Source of the DNA: Batillaria attramentaria
Taxonomy: Eukaryota > Mollusca > Gastropoda > Batillariidae
Direction: 5' to 3'
Assembly: GCA_018292915.2 (NCBI GenBank)
Contig: JACVVK020000017.1
Coordinates: forward strand, 1,263,501 to 1,327,500
Length of the DNA stretch: 64,000 nt
The stretch's first letter is position 1. Every line of letters begins with the position of its first letter. The notes beneath the pieces were generated by a model, which saw only the letters and a program-made list of their open reading frames with translations, was not told where the DNA came from and ran no database searches. Both the position numbers and the translations under genes were made by a program. Shown here piece by piece: positions 45,660 through 58,534 of this stretch.

Positions 45660-46915
45660 AAGGTCCGAGGAAGCCAATGATAATAATAATAATGAAGAGA
45701 CAAAGCCTGTAAATACTCAGCAACCACACCTCTTCAGCCCTGTCCCTAGTCCAAATCGAGACCGTACGTTTTTCACTTACGTCGGACACTTGCTCGGCCA
45801 ATTACAGCATCGGCTCCCAGTTTCCCCCTAAAAAAACACTCTATTTTTCGATTCTTTATTCAGTTCCACTCTCAGAAATCATAGTGATTAGGAGGCACAA
45901 AGCCTGTAAATACTCAGCAGCTACACATCTTCAACCCTGCCCCCCATTCGAAATCGCGACGTTTTTCACTCACGTTCCACACAATTCCTCTGCCTATTAC
46001 ACCATCGGTTCCCGGTTTCCCCCAAAGAAACACTGAAGTTTTTTATTCTTTGTTCACAGTGAGTATTTACAGGGTTTGTTCCTCCTAATCACTATAATTT
46101 CTGCAACTGAAATTGAATAAAGAATCGAAAGTATATAGTGTTTATTAGGAGGGAAACCGGGAGCCGATGGTGTAAGCTGAAGATGCGTACGACGTGAGTG
46201 AAAAACATCGCAGTTTGGAATGGGGGCAGGCTGGAAGAAGTGTGGCTGCTGAATATTTACAGGCAATGTGCCTCCTAATCACTATGATTTTTGAAATTGA
46301 ATAAAGACTCGAAAAATATAGTGTTTATTAGGTGGAAACCGGGAGCCGATGGTGTAATACGCCGAGGAATTGTGTGGAACGTGAGTGAAGAACGTAGCGT
46401 TTTGGAATGGGGGCAGGGTTAAACAGGTGTGGCTGCTGAGTATTTACAGGTTTTGTGCCTCCTAATCACTATGATTTCTGAGACTCAAATTGAATGAATA
46501 ATGGAAAAATATATTGTTTATTAGGGGGAAACCGGGAACCGATGGTGTAATAGGCCGAGGAATTGTGTTGAACGTGAGTGAAAAAGGTCGCGTTTTGCAA
46601 GGGGGGCAGGGTTGAAGAGGTGTGGCTGCTGAGTATTTACAGACTTTGTGCCTCCTAATCACTATGATTTCTGAGAGTGGAATTGAATGAAGAATCGAAA
46701 AATTTAGTGGTTATTAGGGGGAAACCGGGAGCCGATGGTGTAATTGGCCGAGGAAGTGTGTGGAATGTGAGTGAAAAACGTCGCGTTTTGTGCCTCGTAA
46801 TCACTATGATTTCTGAGACTGAAATTGAATAAAAACTCGAAAAATATAGTATTTATTGGGGGGAAACCGGGAACCGATGGTGTAATAGGCCGAGGAAGTG
46901 TGCGACGTGAATAGT
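45660..46915. repeat. ~190-bp satellite array that switches orientation
   Basis: Units contain gtgcctcctaatcactatga and ggaaaccgggagccgatggt. In 46055-46915 they run in the plus direction (unit marks at 46269, 46455, 46648 and, after a shortened unit, 46793). In 45660-46045 the same unit appears reverse-complemented (phrases tcatagtgattaggaggcac and accatcggttcccggtttcc). The switch point is near 46045-46060. Units contain stops in all frames; no gene. Confidence 0.85.
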
Positions 46916-47660
46916 AGTTTGTGCCATCAACGGAATGTACGTTACTGTGGGTTTCGGACCTATTTGCCCGGTCTTCGTGCGAATAGCGTGTGGCTGCTCA
47001 GTCTGGATGCTGAGTTCAACACGGTGTTTCCGACTTTTTAACCTGTATGATATAATTAGCGCAACAGAAGTTTGCCGACACGGAAGTTTGCGACGTACTC
47101 CGCTTCACAGAAAAGAAGTTTATTATCTACTCATGATTACACTAAACAAAGACAGCAATCTTACGGTCATATACCACATCATTGTAGAAGATGCAGACAT
47201 TTCTTGTAAACGTCACCGATGCAAATGTTCCTCAATTTTCACCAAAACATAAACTGCAGCTCGGGAACTTTGCAAAACTACCACCATTTTGATTTGGCCT
47301 CGGTCGTCCACGACATAGGGATAGATGGGGGCGTGGCCTCTGCTTATAGTTTCGAAACCAAGGTTAATTCAGCGAAAACGATTTTTAGCCTCTAGCCATT
47401 TTTAGCGCCACTCGCCATCCTCGAAAAGTAATATTATGGGGTATAAGCACATAACGGTTATAATTGCTAACCTCTCGCCGGCACAGTTTTCACTCGCCCA
47501 GGAACACATAGTTTGGACCTGTGGCTAAAAGTACGACCTCGACTTCTTAGCCACGTGACTGGGGTTAGGAGTGGGGGGGGGGGATGTGTTTGTTCGTTTA
47601 TATATTTTCGTGCTGTTCTTGTTGCTTTTGTTATCGTTTGAATTTGTGGTGGGTGTTGTT
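46916..47660. other. Unique sequence, nothing recognised
   Basis: There is no element end or domain-bearing frame; a G9 tract lies near 47574. The phrase tcgaaaccaaggttaattca (about 47352) weakly recalls the GGCCCGTATGTAA MITE family but has no matching end. Confidence 0.5.
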
Positions 47661-47860
47661 AAGTTGTTTCTCTATAGAGAAACAACTTTATGAGACGGGG
47701 CAGATTTTGCTACGCGCAGCAGCAAGTTTCAGTGATACAAAACAAGACTGTGACGTTTCTCCACACAATACTTACTTTCACGCACACAGTGACGTAACGA
47801 AATCTGCGTCATAGACACCTTACGTGCACACTTTGCTGCTGCGTTCTTTTTGGCGGGAAT

Positions 47861-47939
<79 letters not shown>

Positions 47940-48895
47940 ACGGATGTAATGATGGCTATCTCCTAAACCACCTCGTTGGAGGCCTTTTTACTTTGAGATA
48001 AAATGGGAATTCACCTTCTCCAGACCTACCTTTCACGATTTTTAGCCTACTGCATTTTCAAAAGAGTTATCGCCGATTTTTAAAAATCGGTCATGTTAGG
48101 ATTTTTTTCGAAAAAAATGTTCAAATGGCTTCATTTTCTGAAATTGGGAAGATCATCCAATTATATTGCCTGTTTTCGTAGCACAGCTATGTAGCTCTGA
48201 CAGGTTTTGTGTAAGAAAATTATTTCCGAGGTAGGGGTTGTTTGCATATAAGGCCAAATATCTATGAAAAGACTCCTTCAAATTACTCATCATTCCGGTA
48301 TTTTTGCCACTTGTGCCAACTGCACATTGACATGAACTGCTGCACTATTGTAGCTTTAGTATTAACAATAGCAGAGCTTTTAGATAAACACATTTTTCAC
48401 GTTTCTGCGAGAAGCGCCGGTCAAAAAAGTTCCAATTTTGCAATTTCGTAAGTACAAACCAAGGCACTTAAGTCCACGTTTCATCAGCTCTCTAGATCTT
48501 CCAGATTTTATGTCAAAATTAATTCAGTCACGGAAGTCACAAAAGCAACAAGGAAATCACAAGATATGAAGAAGTATCATCTGTCAGACGACCAGCGTGA
48601 GGCTGACGTCAAATGTTTGGTTCACAGACAAAATCTGCAAGTATCGCCACTGCTTCCGACATTTCATCAGCCCTCTAGATCTTCCAGATTTCATGTGAAA
48701 AAATAATTCAGTCGGAGAAGTCACAAAGCCAACAGGGAAATCACAAGACATGAACAAGCATCCTCAGACGATCTCAGTGCTAGAGGCTGACGTCGAAAGT
48801 TTACTTCACGGAATTGACGTCATCTCTCTCTCTCTCTCTCTCTGTATGACGACCTGCCTGAGGCTGACGTCAAATGTTTAGATCACGGAACTGAC

Positions 48896-48951
<56 letters not shown>

Positions 48952-49336
48952 GGAGCCAGGGTGGCCGAATGGTAGAGCGTTGGACTTTCAATGCTTGGGC
49001 CGAGAGTTCGAATCCTGGCCGCTGGGGCCAAATATTTGTGCTGGCCTTTTTCTCGTTGCCCCGTCTTTGATATCACCCTTATGTGGGGGAAAAGGACGTT
49101 AAACTCTTAAACACCCACCCACCCACCCACCCTCTCTCTCTGCCTCTCTCTCTCTCCCTCCCTTCTTCCCCCACCCGGCCCCACCCCCAGTCACGTGGCT
49201 AATCGGTCGAGGTCGTAGAGGATCTAGTGTCATTGGTAGAACTTGGAGAGGGGAGAACCGGCAACAATAACTACAAAGACAAAATAAAATGAAGTTTGGA
49301 GAAACAACTTTGTAGGACGAGGCCGTTCCTCCTTGG
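47661..49336 (+). mobile_element. H2 palindrome-ended element, copy b, with internal SINE (48950-49133)
   Basis: It opens with a perfect 28-bp palindrome (arms AAGTTGTTTCTCTA and TAGAGAAACAACTT), then tatgagacggggcag. (TG)n runs 47862-47938, followed by a long AT-rich body with tandemly related blocks (tcatcagctctctagatctt at 48482 and a variant at 48663), (CT)n and an embedded SINE. It closes with gagaaacaactttgtagga, a hairpin-like ggacgaggccgttcc, and tccttg. No coding frame is seen. Confidence 0.75.
48950..49133 (+). mobile_element. SINE copy inside H2-b
   Basis: It is complete and carries the variant ggccgctggggcc shared with the copy in H2-c at the same relative position. Confidence 0.92.
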
Positions 49337-49343
49337 GGTTTTT

Positions 49344-49566
49344 ATGTTGTTTCCATAGTAATGGAAACAACATAATAGGACGGGCTAAAATTTCCACGTT
49401 CATAGGCAAGCATCTGTGGTACAAACGCACGTCACTGCCGATCTCCCGCAGAGACGATTATGCAAGTGTAACTCTGACAATGACGTAAGAAAACCTGCGT
49501 CATCGATGCTGGCATGTATGCTGTTCCGAACGCGCTTCTCCTCCTCACTGAGTGCCGTCTGTGTGG

Positions 49567-49654
<88 letters not shown>

Positions 49655-51046
49655 TGTGTCCGGGCCCGTTTCTTCGAAGATACTTAACCGAATGGCTTCA
49701 AATTTGGGGTATCCAAATTTATCAAAATGTTACATTAGACCATTCAAGCGTGTGATGATTGCTTAAGTGATTTGGGAGTTATCGCCCTTTTGAGACAAGT
49801 TGGTTGTCTTTCGTTTACAGGCGTAATATTTATTTAAATCACTCAATTTTTGGGCAGTAGATAGCTTGAATACGGACTCTGAATTGATTCACTACTAGAA
49901 AATGGTCGCTCTTATAGTTTTCATGTAAACCGAGCCTGAGTTGACATTGCATGTGAACCCAGTTCAGATGCCTATTTCTCCGAAAATACTGAACCGATCG
50001 ATTTCAAATTTGGGGTTTCTTAATGAATGAAGATTGTTGAATAGAGGGCCCGATCCAGGTACGATTGCACACATGATTTGCGAGTTATCGCCCTTTTCAA
50101 AAAAAGTGGCTTTCTGGCGTTTAAAGGCGTAATATTTACCTAAACCACTTCATTTTTGGGACATAGATAGCATGAATACGGACTCTCAACTGAGTGAATT
50201 TTGGAGGTTGTCGCTTTTTATACTTTTGGCGTAAACCGTACCTGATGAAAGTGCTGGTGAACACACTTTAGATCTCAAAATCGCTCCTACTATACATAGA
50301 TAATGAGCCTGGGGTGCCATAAAAAATATACAAAAAAATTAGAAAAATTCACTGCAGCCGTTGTCGTCAGTTGACTCGAAAATTTGTACTCGAAGCACAT
50401 TTCCTTTACACAAGCCACACGCCTCACAAACATCGCAGAAAAGGCACACGCGCACTGACGCAAAACTGTATCAGCGTCAGTTTGCCGACGTCATGTTTGA
50501 TTGACGTGGGGGTGTGTCGTCACTTTTCGGAAGTTCTCTATTTGTAGACGGGGAAAGCGGGAGTTTCATTGATGTAGTGAGCTTTGTTTTTCCCACTGAC
50601 TCTCACTCAATAGCATAGTAGAGTGAGAGAACACCACATAGGTCTCAATGGAGCACATGCACAAACGCGGCTCGCGCAAGTCTGCGTGCGTGCGTGCGTG
50701 CGTGCGCGCGCGCGTATGTCTGTGTGTGTCTGTGTGCGCGCGCGCGCAGCAGACATAACACATAGTGAAAAAACGTTCGCCGCGCAGACTTGTCTGTTAA
50801 ACACATTGAGCCGGTATAAATTCGATCTTTACACTGCGCAGCAGCAACACTTCAATTTTCATGGGGCTGCTTTCATTGCAAGAATTGTATCCGAGTCAAA
50901 GTTATTACGTCAAATGTATTATGCGTCATCCCAATGAGGAAAACGTCATAGATTTCAAAGAAAACAACTTGACGTCTCTCTTCCAAAACCAAGATTGGTC
51001 TGACAAGCCCGGTCAGTTGTTTCCATTCAGAGAGAGAGAGAGAGAG

Positions 51047-51133
<87 letters not shown>

Positions 51134-51225
51134 TCCCGTATACATGGCATTACAAAAGAACGACCGTGACGACAGCAGGTGATTAAATGGAAACAACATA
51201 TTGGGCTGGTCAGTGGCCATCTTGT
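49344..51225 (+). mobile_element. H1 palindrome-ended element, copy c
   Basis: It has the full terminal palindrome: arms ATGTTGTTTCCAT and ATGGAAACAACAT around AGTA. Both ~306-bp repeats, long (TG)n (49568-49650), TGCG/CG block (50686-50748) and GA/TG tract (51031-51131) are present. It ends tggccatcttg. It begins eight bases after the end of H2-b. Confidence 0.82.
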
Positions 51226-51729
51226 TGTTTTTTTGTTGTTAAAACTTATCATCCCCCCCCCCCCCCCCCCGCGCTACGAGCATGCTGGGCATGGAGTTTT
51301 TCAGCGCGTTACAAGACACCATCATCATCATCATCATAATGAGAACCGTACGAGGTATGCTTGTAGTTGGCGAGGTTTGTAATGATACACAGCTTGGAAA
51401 CTTGTTTTGCAGTCGACGTGTAGCAATAAAAGCCTGTTTATGCGCCGCGCCTCCACAACGTTGGCTCGGGTGTCAGAATAATGACAGGTTGTCAATACAG
51501 CTTTTCCGCTAGGGAAGTCTACAGAGTGTAGATTATTCACTGACAAACTCGCTTTCCTTATGCCTGCATCCTGTTGAGCACAGCTTGGAAGCTTCTTGGT
51601 TTCACCAGTCACCGAGATATCTACCGATGCTGAAAGAGAGCGCCCACGAACTGAGCCCCCCCCCCCCCCCAACTCTCTCTCTCTCTTAGAATTTGTGATC
51701 TGCCATTGTAAAGGAGTTGCGTTTTTGTT
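51226..51729. other. Unique spacer with poly(C), nothing coding recognised
   Basis: Poly(C) lies at 51253-51270, an (ATC)n run at about 51319-51335, poly(C) again at 51657-51670 and a short (CT)n. No gene. Confidence 0.6.
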
Positions 51730-51928
51730 AAGTTGTTTCTCTATAGAGAAACAACTTTATGAGACGGGGCAGATTTTGCTACGCGCAGCAGCAAGTTTCA
51801 GTGATACAAAACAAGACTGTGACGTTTCCCCACACAATACTTACTTTCACGCACACAGTGACGTAACGAAATCTGCGTCATAGACACCTTACGTGCACAC
51901 TATGCTGCTGCGTTCTTTTTGGCGGGAG

Positions 51929-52014
<86 letters not shown>

Positions 52015-53369
52015 ACGGATGTAATGATGGCTATCTCCTAAACCACCTCGTTGGAGGCCTTTTTACTTTGAGATAAAATTGGAATTCACCTTCTCCAGAG
52101 CTACCTTTCACGATTTTTAGCCTGCCTCATTTTCAGAAGAGTTATCGCCGATTTTAAAAAATCGGTCATGTTACGAATTTTTTCGAAAAAAATGTTCAGA
52201 TGGCTTCATCTTCTGAAATTGGGAAGATCATCCAATTATACTGCCTGTTTTCGTAGCACAGCTCTGTAGCTCTGACAGGTTTTGTGTAAGAAAATTATTT
52301 CCGAGGTAGGGGTTGTTTGCATATAAGGCCAAATATCTATGAAAAGACTCCTTCAAATTACTCATCATTCCGGTATTTTTGTCACTTATGCCAATTGCAC
52401 ATATGACATGAACTACTGCACTATTATAGTTTTAGTATTAACAATAACAGAGCTTTTAGATAAACACATTTTTTCACGTTTCTGCTAGAAGCGCCGGTCA
52501 AAAAAGTTCCAATTTTGCAATTTCGTAAGTACAACCCGAGGCACTTAAGTCCACGTTTCATCAGCTCTCTAGATCTTCCAGATTTTATATCAAAATTAAT
52601 TCAGTCACGGAAGTCACAGAAACAACAAGGAAATCACAAGATATGAAGAAGTATCACCTGACAGACGAGCAGCTTGAGGCTGACGTCAAATGTTTGGTTC
52701 ATAGACAAAATCTGCAAGTATCGTCACTGCTTCCGACATTTCATCAGCCCTCTAGATCTTCCAGATTTCATGTGAAAAAATAATTCAGTCGGAGAAGTCA
52801 CAAAGCCAACAGGGAAATCACAAGACATGAACAAGCATCCTCAGACGATCCCAGTGCTAGAGGCTGACGTCAAAAGTTTAGTTCACGGAATTGACGTCAT
52901 CTCTCTCTCTGTATGACGACCTGCCTGAGGCTGACGGCAAATGTTTAGTTCACGGAACTGACCTTTCTCTCTCTCTCTCTCTCTGGGGAGCCAGGGTGGC
53001 CGAATGGTAGAGCGTTGGACTTTCAATGCTTGTGCCGAGAGTTCGAATCCCGGCCGCTGGGGCCAAATATTTGTGCTGGCCTTTTTCTCGTTGCCCCGTC
53101 CTTGATATCACCCTTTTGTGGTGGAAAAGGACGTTAAACTCCTAAACACCCACCCACCCACCCTCTAGCTCTGCCTCTCTCTCTCTCCCCCCCTTCTTCC
53201 CCCACCCGGCCCCACCCCCAGTCACGTGGCTAATCGGTCGAGGTCGTAGAGGATCTAGTGTCGTTGGTAGAACTTGGAGAGGGGAGAACCGGCAACAATA
53301 ACAACAAAACAGACAAAATAATATGAAGTTTGGAGAAACAACTTTGTAGGACGGGGCCGTTCCTCCTTG
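51730..53369 (+). mobile_element. H2 palindrome-ended element, copy c, with internal SINE (52985-53163)
   Basis: It has the same structure and nearly the same sequence as copy b: palindrome 51730-51757, (TG)n 51932-52012, embedded SINE, and end ggacggggccgttcctcctt-g at 53369. It differs by point changes and by shorter CT tracts around the SINE. Confidence 0.8.
52985..53163 (+). mobile_element. SINE copy inside H2-c
   Basis: It shares the ggccgctggggcc variant and insertion point with the copy in H2-b, so it was probably part of H2 before H2 was copied. Confidence 0.92.
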
Positions 53370-53417
53370 TTTTTTGTTGGTGGTGGTGATGCACGTGGTG
53401 GGAGTGGTAGCGGTGGT

Positions 53418-53421
53418 GTGC

Positions 53422-53489
<68 letters not shown>
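53418..53489. repeat. (TG)n microsatellite
   Basis: A TG run after GGT-rich DNA. Confidence 0.95.
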
Positions 53490-53491
<2 letters not shown>

Positions 53492-54244
53492 CTCTCTATG
53501 CAAACCTGTACAACAAGCACAGCCTCGGGGCGTGTCTGTTATCGAGTTGCAGCAGATGTCTTCTTCACAGGAACGAGTCCCGAGTATCACACCCACTGCT
53601 TCTGCCGTCAGTGCAGTCTCGCTGCTTGCATGGTGCTGATTTCATGCATCATGCATTTGACGGCAACCGAGCAACGGTCTTAGGAATTCGCTCCTTCCGC
53701 CAAAAATTTACGGTAATGAGTATGAGACGCTAGCAGTATTAGCAAGTTTTGTTCACTTAGGTCTGTGTCTGACGGGAGACGTTTTAGTTAACAGAGAACA
53801 CGGCCGAACACGGCGGTTTTCCGTGTTCCTCTTGTGACATATAGCCGCAACACGCCTTTGCTCTAATTTTCCAGGTCGTGTTCGAGCCGTGTTCGAGCCG
53901 TGTTCGCTGCTTGTTCCGACTAAAATGTCTCCCGTGTGACTTCAGCCTCAGTATTTTTCCTTATTTTGATTTTGGCTGCTTGGCTGTTCGGTGCGCAGGT
54001 ACGGTGGAACTGGTAAGTGTGTTTGGCTGTCATTGCCTGGGTTGTGAGTTCGAATCCATTGATAATTGATTTTGTCCTTGTTTCCCAGTGTTGGGTATCA
54101 CCCTTGTGATGTGGAAGAAAAGGACGTGAAACCCATCAACTACAGTATTAACCAAAAAAAATCAACATGTCTGTTACCCGTTTCTTCATCCGTTACAGGT
54201 AAGAGGGAAATGTTCGTGTGCTCCTCTTCCCCCCCCCCCACCCC

Positions 54245-54274
<30 letters not shown>
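53490..54274. other. Unique sequence; possible diverged SINE tail
   Basis: The stretch 54030-54145 (gttgtgagttcgaatccatt ... gtggaagaaaaggacgtgaa) resembles a diverged SINE body. (CT)n lies at 54244-54273. No gene is recognised in the rest. Confidence 0.45.
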
Positions 54275-54275
<1 letters not shown>

Positions 54276-54936
54276 ACTAGTGTTCTATTGCAAGGACTTT
54301 CTACTCAATCAGTTGAACTTTGTGTGTTTCTGCCAAGTTGGAGTTATCTTCATTACTGATCTTCATCTGTGGATTTTAATCATCTGGACATTAGTTCCGA
54401 AGTTACTTCTGTTCGGGAACAACTTTTCTTGCCAAGATTTGTGTTGTGACACGGACCGTGCTGTGATTTATCGTCGTCTTCGTCAGCAGTCTACTTTCAT
54501 GACCTTGAACTGACGAGTGAACAAGGTATTCAGGTTTTGTGCATTTACATTATTGTTTTCTCTGCCTGTGATACACTGCCCATCAGCCTTGTTTGTGACT
54601 TCTAAAAACTAAAAACGTTCTTTGTCACTTTCGTTGAGTGACTGCAGTTCTCACGTTGTGTCATAATCGGCTTAGTGTCGGCATGGTCATCGCATCTTCG
54701 TTCCCGGACTGCCCAGTGTTTGCGTTTGAGATTAACGAGGATAACGTCTCACTGTCGAGTGTCTTGTGAGACGAGAGCGGGGTGTCATCCACAGCTGTAC
54801 CTCGTCTGATCGCGGCAGCAATCAACCAGACGGCGCCAGCCGATGCGTTGGCACTTCCTGTGGTCAGCATCAGCGGAACCCACCCCCTCCTCCCCTTCTC
54901 CAGTCTCCTCGCCACCCTCCCGCTCCCACCAACTTG

Positions 54937-57743
54937 ATGATAGTTGCTGATCTAAAGCACAAACATTCTGACACGATGGCATGTGTTGCTCAGAGTCCAG
55001 GTGTTGTGACGCAACAGCCTTCCCCGTCTTTAAGTGTGGCCCTGCAGCCAACCTTCCGTCCTGCATCAACCCCCCACATGCCAGACCCTCCCTCCACCCC
55101 CCGCTTAACGAACCCTGACATGCCACCGCTTGCTGACACTGCCTGCGGGACCCAGACACGCTTCTTTGCAAACGGACCGGATGCCACATTCACCCTCAAG
55201 CGCTGGCGTGCCGCTCTTCATGCCCGCTACTACAGACAACTTCAGGATGCCGGATACCATACCGTTTTCTGGCGTGACACTGACCACTACGATGAGGACA
55301 TTGTAGTTGATGACAGTCTCCTAGACTGTTCTACGCCAGCCATCCCTGATGATCTGGGAAGGACATTTGTCCAGGTGTATGAGGGTACTGCAAAAAAAAA
55401 TCACAATTACCCTCATCTACCGACAGAGGCGATCTTCAGGTGGGACGTGTCACATACAAGGACAGCAGAAGGATGCGTGGGTGGCAGCGGAATATCGATC
55501 CCTGTGTGCATACGTCGAAGCACTCAAAAATGGACTTGCTGATCCTGCTGATAATGTCCCTGTTGACGTGATGCAACACCAGTCCTGCGTCGCTACCCTC
55601 CGCGCCAATTATCACGCTCCCTCCCGACACCCCTCCACGCCCTTCGGCGGATTTCGTAGACGCCCCTCTTACGTCTTTACCCCAGTCAGAAAACTCTAAC
55701 CCCTTAGTGGTTGACCGGGCAACCGACTTTGAACAGCTCTCCTCACCCGCCACTCCCGACTTCCAAAAAGCAACCCCGTCCTGTGGCAGAGGCCGTGTGC
55801 AGTGTTGACACGAGCCTTCAAGTGCAGACAGCGTCCTCCACTGATGATCCTATCAATGGATCATCTGTCTCGCCTGATTGTTCGCAGAGCGTATCCGTTG
55901 ATGCCCAGGCTGGCGATAGCGAGCGGACTGTTAATCCCTCCCCTAACCCATCTGCTACGCAAGACTGCACACCCGCACTATCCTCCTCTGTCAGCAGCAA
56001 AATGCCCGTGCCATGTAGCGATGAGGACACAGCGAGTGAGCTTGTTGTTTCCGGCAGCTGCTCATCATCGCCTACATTGTGTATGACACTTCACTCCCAG
56101 TTAGACAAGGCGCATGATGTAATCGATGCACTTCGCAGAGAAATGTACACCTTGAAAAGAGACGTCGCGGCGGCTGTGATCAAGGTGGACCAGCTAGACT
56201 GTGGGGTTAGGGACAACGCTGTGCGAGCATCTAATGCTATCGGGATGTCCGAGAAATGGCTTTGTGATCAGCTTGATGAACTTCGAGAAGAAGTCAACAA
56301 ACTCCAAAAGTCAAACTACCACACCAAGGACAGCGTCAAGAGACTTTCCTCCGCCCGTGACAGCCATAGTAACCTCATACGTGATCTCACGAAGCGGGTA
56401 GAGACTACGGTTACACTGCCCTCAGGTCAAGCTTCCCTGCGGCAATCAGCGGCCACAAACAGTAAGAGTGTGCCCTCTCCCAGTGCGCCGTGTGATAAGC
56501 GGATTACCACTATTAGTGACGCAACCGCGTCACGCGTCGACGGTACCGCCATCCCTGTACGGGTGTCTGTACCCGGACACATCATCCCAGGGACAGATGC
56601 TAACCCGGAGACCAGTCACCCAGAAGCAAGGATACTAAGCGGATTAGTGATCGTCCTCCCGCTGACCGTGGACCTTGCTGCCCTGTCTCCCGCTGAGGTC
56701 ATGTCACAGCATAGTGTTCAGCCTGACGCATCTTCCGTCATCATAGGTGACTCTGTTTTGAAACACATGCGTAGTGACAGGATGTCAACCAAACAGGAGA
56801 AGGTGCAGGTGATCTCTGTGTCTGGCCTGTCCACTGTTGATCTCACTGAATGGCTACTCCAGCAGCCAGAGGCCCCACACGTTGACGTCCTTACTGTGGC
56901 ATGTGGGTTGTCAATGACTGCAAGTCCGGCGTTATAACAGCACCAGAGTGGGACCAGCTGTTCGGCCTGTGTCGGCAGGTATTCAGTCATGCGCGACTAC
57001 AAGCCTCCAGTATTCTTCCTGCCAAAGGAAGGCACGAACTTAATCACGTCATTGTGCCGTCTAATGACTGTCTTCAGCGAATGTGCGAACGGAGAAAACG
57101 TGCTGTTTATAGACAACACGCCCACGTTCACAGCACCTAGTGGTGCTCCCCGTCTTGCACTGTATCGCCAGGACAAGCGTGATGCCATCCCACCCGAGTT
57201 TCAAAGGCCATGACTCGCCTGGCCAGTAACATCAAACGTGCGGGCCAGCCAGTCAACAGCTCCAGCTACCCTACACCGACAGGCACCGACAGTACCTCCC
57301 AACAACCATCGGGCAGGGAGATGTACTATACTGTTACTGCTAGGCACCAACAGTCACCCGTGGAACCACCTGATTGTACAGCTCATGGTCAGGCAACCTC
57401 CCAATCACTGGCATCCTCAGAGCTGCAGCAGCCGCTTCTACAATACGACCAGCCTTTGCAGCATCACCAGCTCCAACAACAACAGCAACATTACGCTCGT
57501 CATCAGCAGCAAACTATGCCCTCCACCATTGTCACCTTCCACACAACGCATCCAGGCGACCCCTCAGTTTTCCGCCAGCTTCTGCCAACCATCTTCCTGG
57601 AGCGACTACAACACTCTTTCTGTGTTCCGGCATCCACATGGTTTCCCGCCCTCCTTCACCTCCACAGGGATACTCATCCAGGTCCTTCAATTGCACCGTC
57701 ACATCAGTGGGCCTCGTTTCCAGGTGCATGTCATCTGTACTAG
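54937..57743 (+). pseudogene. LINE ORF1: coiled coil and SGNH (esterase-like) domain, frameshifted
   Basis: The first part (54937-55542 and a shifted continuation to 55699) has no known domain. A frame change lies in or after the A9 run at about 55391-55399. The second part (55711-56937) is Ser/Pro-rich, then has a coiled coil (LDKAHDVIDALRREMYTLKR ... LDELREEVNKLQKS) and the SGNH block I (VIIGDSVLKH). The block with GVND-like VNDCKSG and the following ARLQASSILPAKGRHELNH lie in another frame from 56901. A third frame carries FIDNTPTF (about 57106-57129), and 57210-57743 is a Gln/Pro-rich tail. At least three frame changes make the copy defective unless some are sequencing errors. Confidence 0.7.
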
Positions 57744-57795
57744 GTGTGTGTGATATATCGCGGTGTTAAGTGTAGCCTGTGTCTACATTGTGCTC

Positions 57796-57930
57796 TACAT
57801 TGGATTACCCTCTGTGTTCTACTTTGGATTACCCTCTGTGTTCCACATTGGATTACCCTCTGTGTTCTACTTTGGAGTACCCTCTGTGTTCCACATTGGA
57901 TTACCCTCTGTATTTGGATTACTCCCTGTG
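57796..57930. repeat. 24-bp tandem repeat inside the LINE
   Basis: About five to six units of ggattaccctctgtgttcta followed by cttt or the variant cacatt lie between ORF1 and ORF2. Confidence 0.85.
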
Positions 57931-58534
57931 CTCCCCATTCGATTACTAATAACTGTGCTTATTTGGCCTAGCTTTCTCGGTAACTTGTCAGTGTTGAGTG
58001 GCCTTTCAAAGCGCGAACTGCAGATATACGCACGACTGAGTGCTATAGACACTGGTGTGCGTATCAACCTTTATTAACATCGTCATTTTTAAACATTCTT
58101 TTATATTCTTTTGTGGCATTCTGTGGTTTACTTCATCCTGCTTACGTGATTAGCTAATAACTCATATCACCCTTTAAGTATTTGACCAGTGATTTCGTCA
58201 GGCAACATATACCTCTACAAACAGTTCCTGCTTGACGAATCTACGAACTGACACAGAAGCCTTTGTGCTCAGCTAAAAGATTCCTCAGTCGTGTGATTGG
58301 TCTGATTTACTTCAATCATTTATCTAATTTTGTGCTTTCTTGTTTTGTTTGTTTTCCCTTTCTTTGTTTGGTCTACTAGTGCAACCCGAGTCTGTGACCG
58401 GCATAGCCCTGAATAGTTTATACTGCTTATAGTGCTTGTTTTTAAATCGTTTTGCTTACGCCTATCCACCCAACACGAGCGTCTTTAAACTGTAAACAGT
58501 ACCTGCATATCGATTGTTCATTAACATAGTAAAT

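Noticed and set aside
48480..48680. tcatcagc motifs in H2 as reverse hammerhead cores
   Set aside because: The reverse strand reads CTGATGAAAC directly without stem II.
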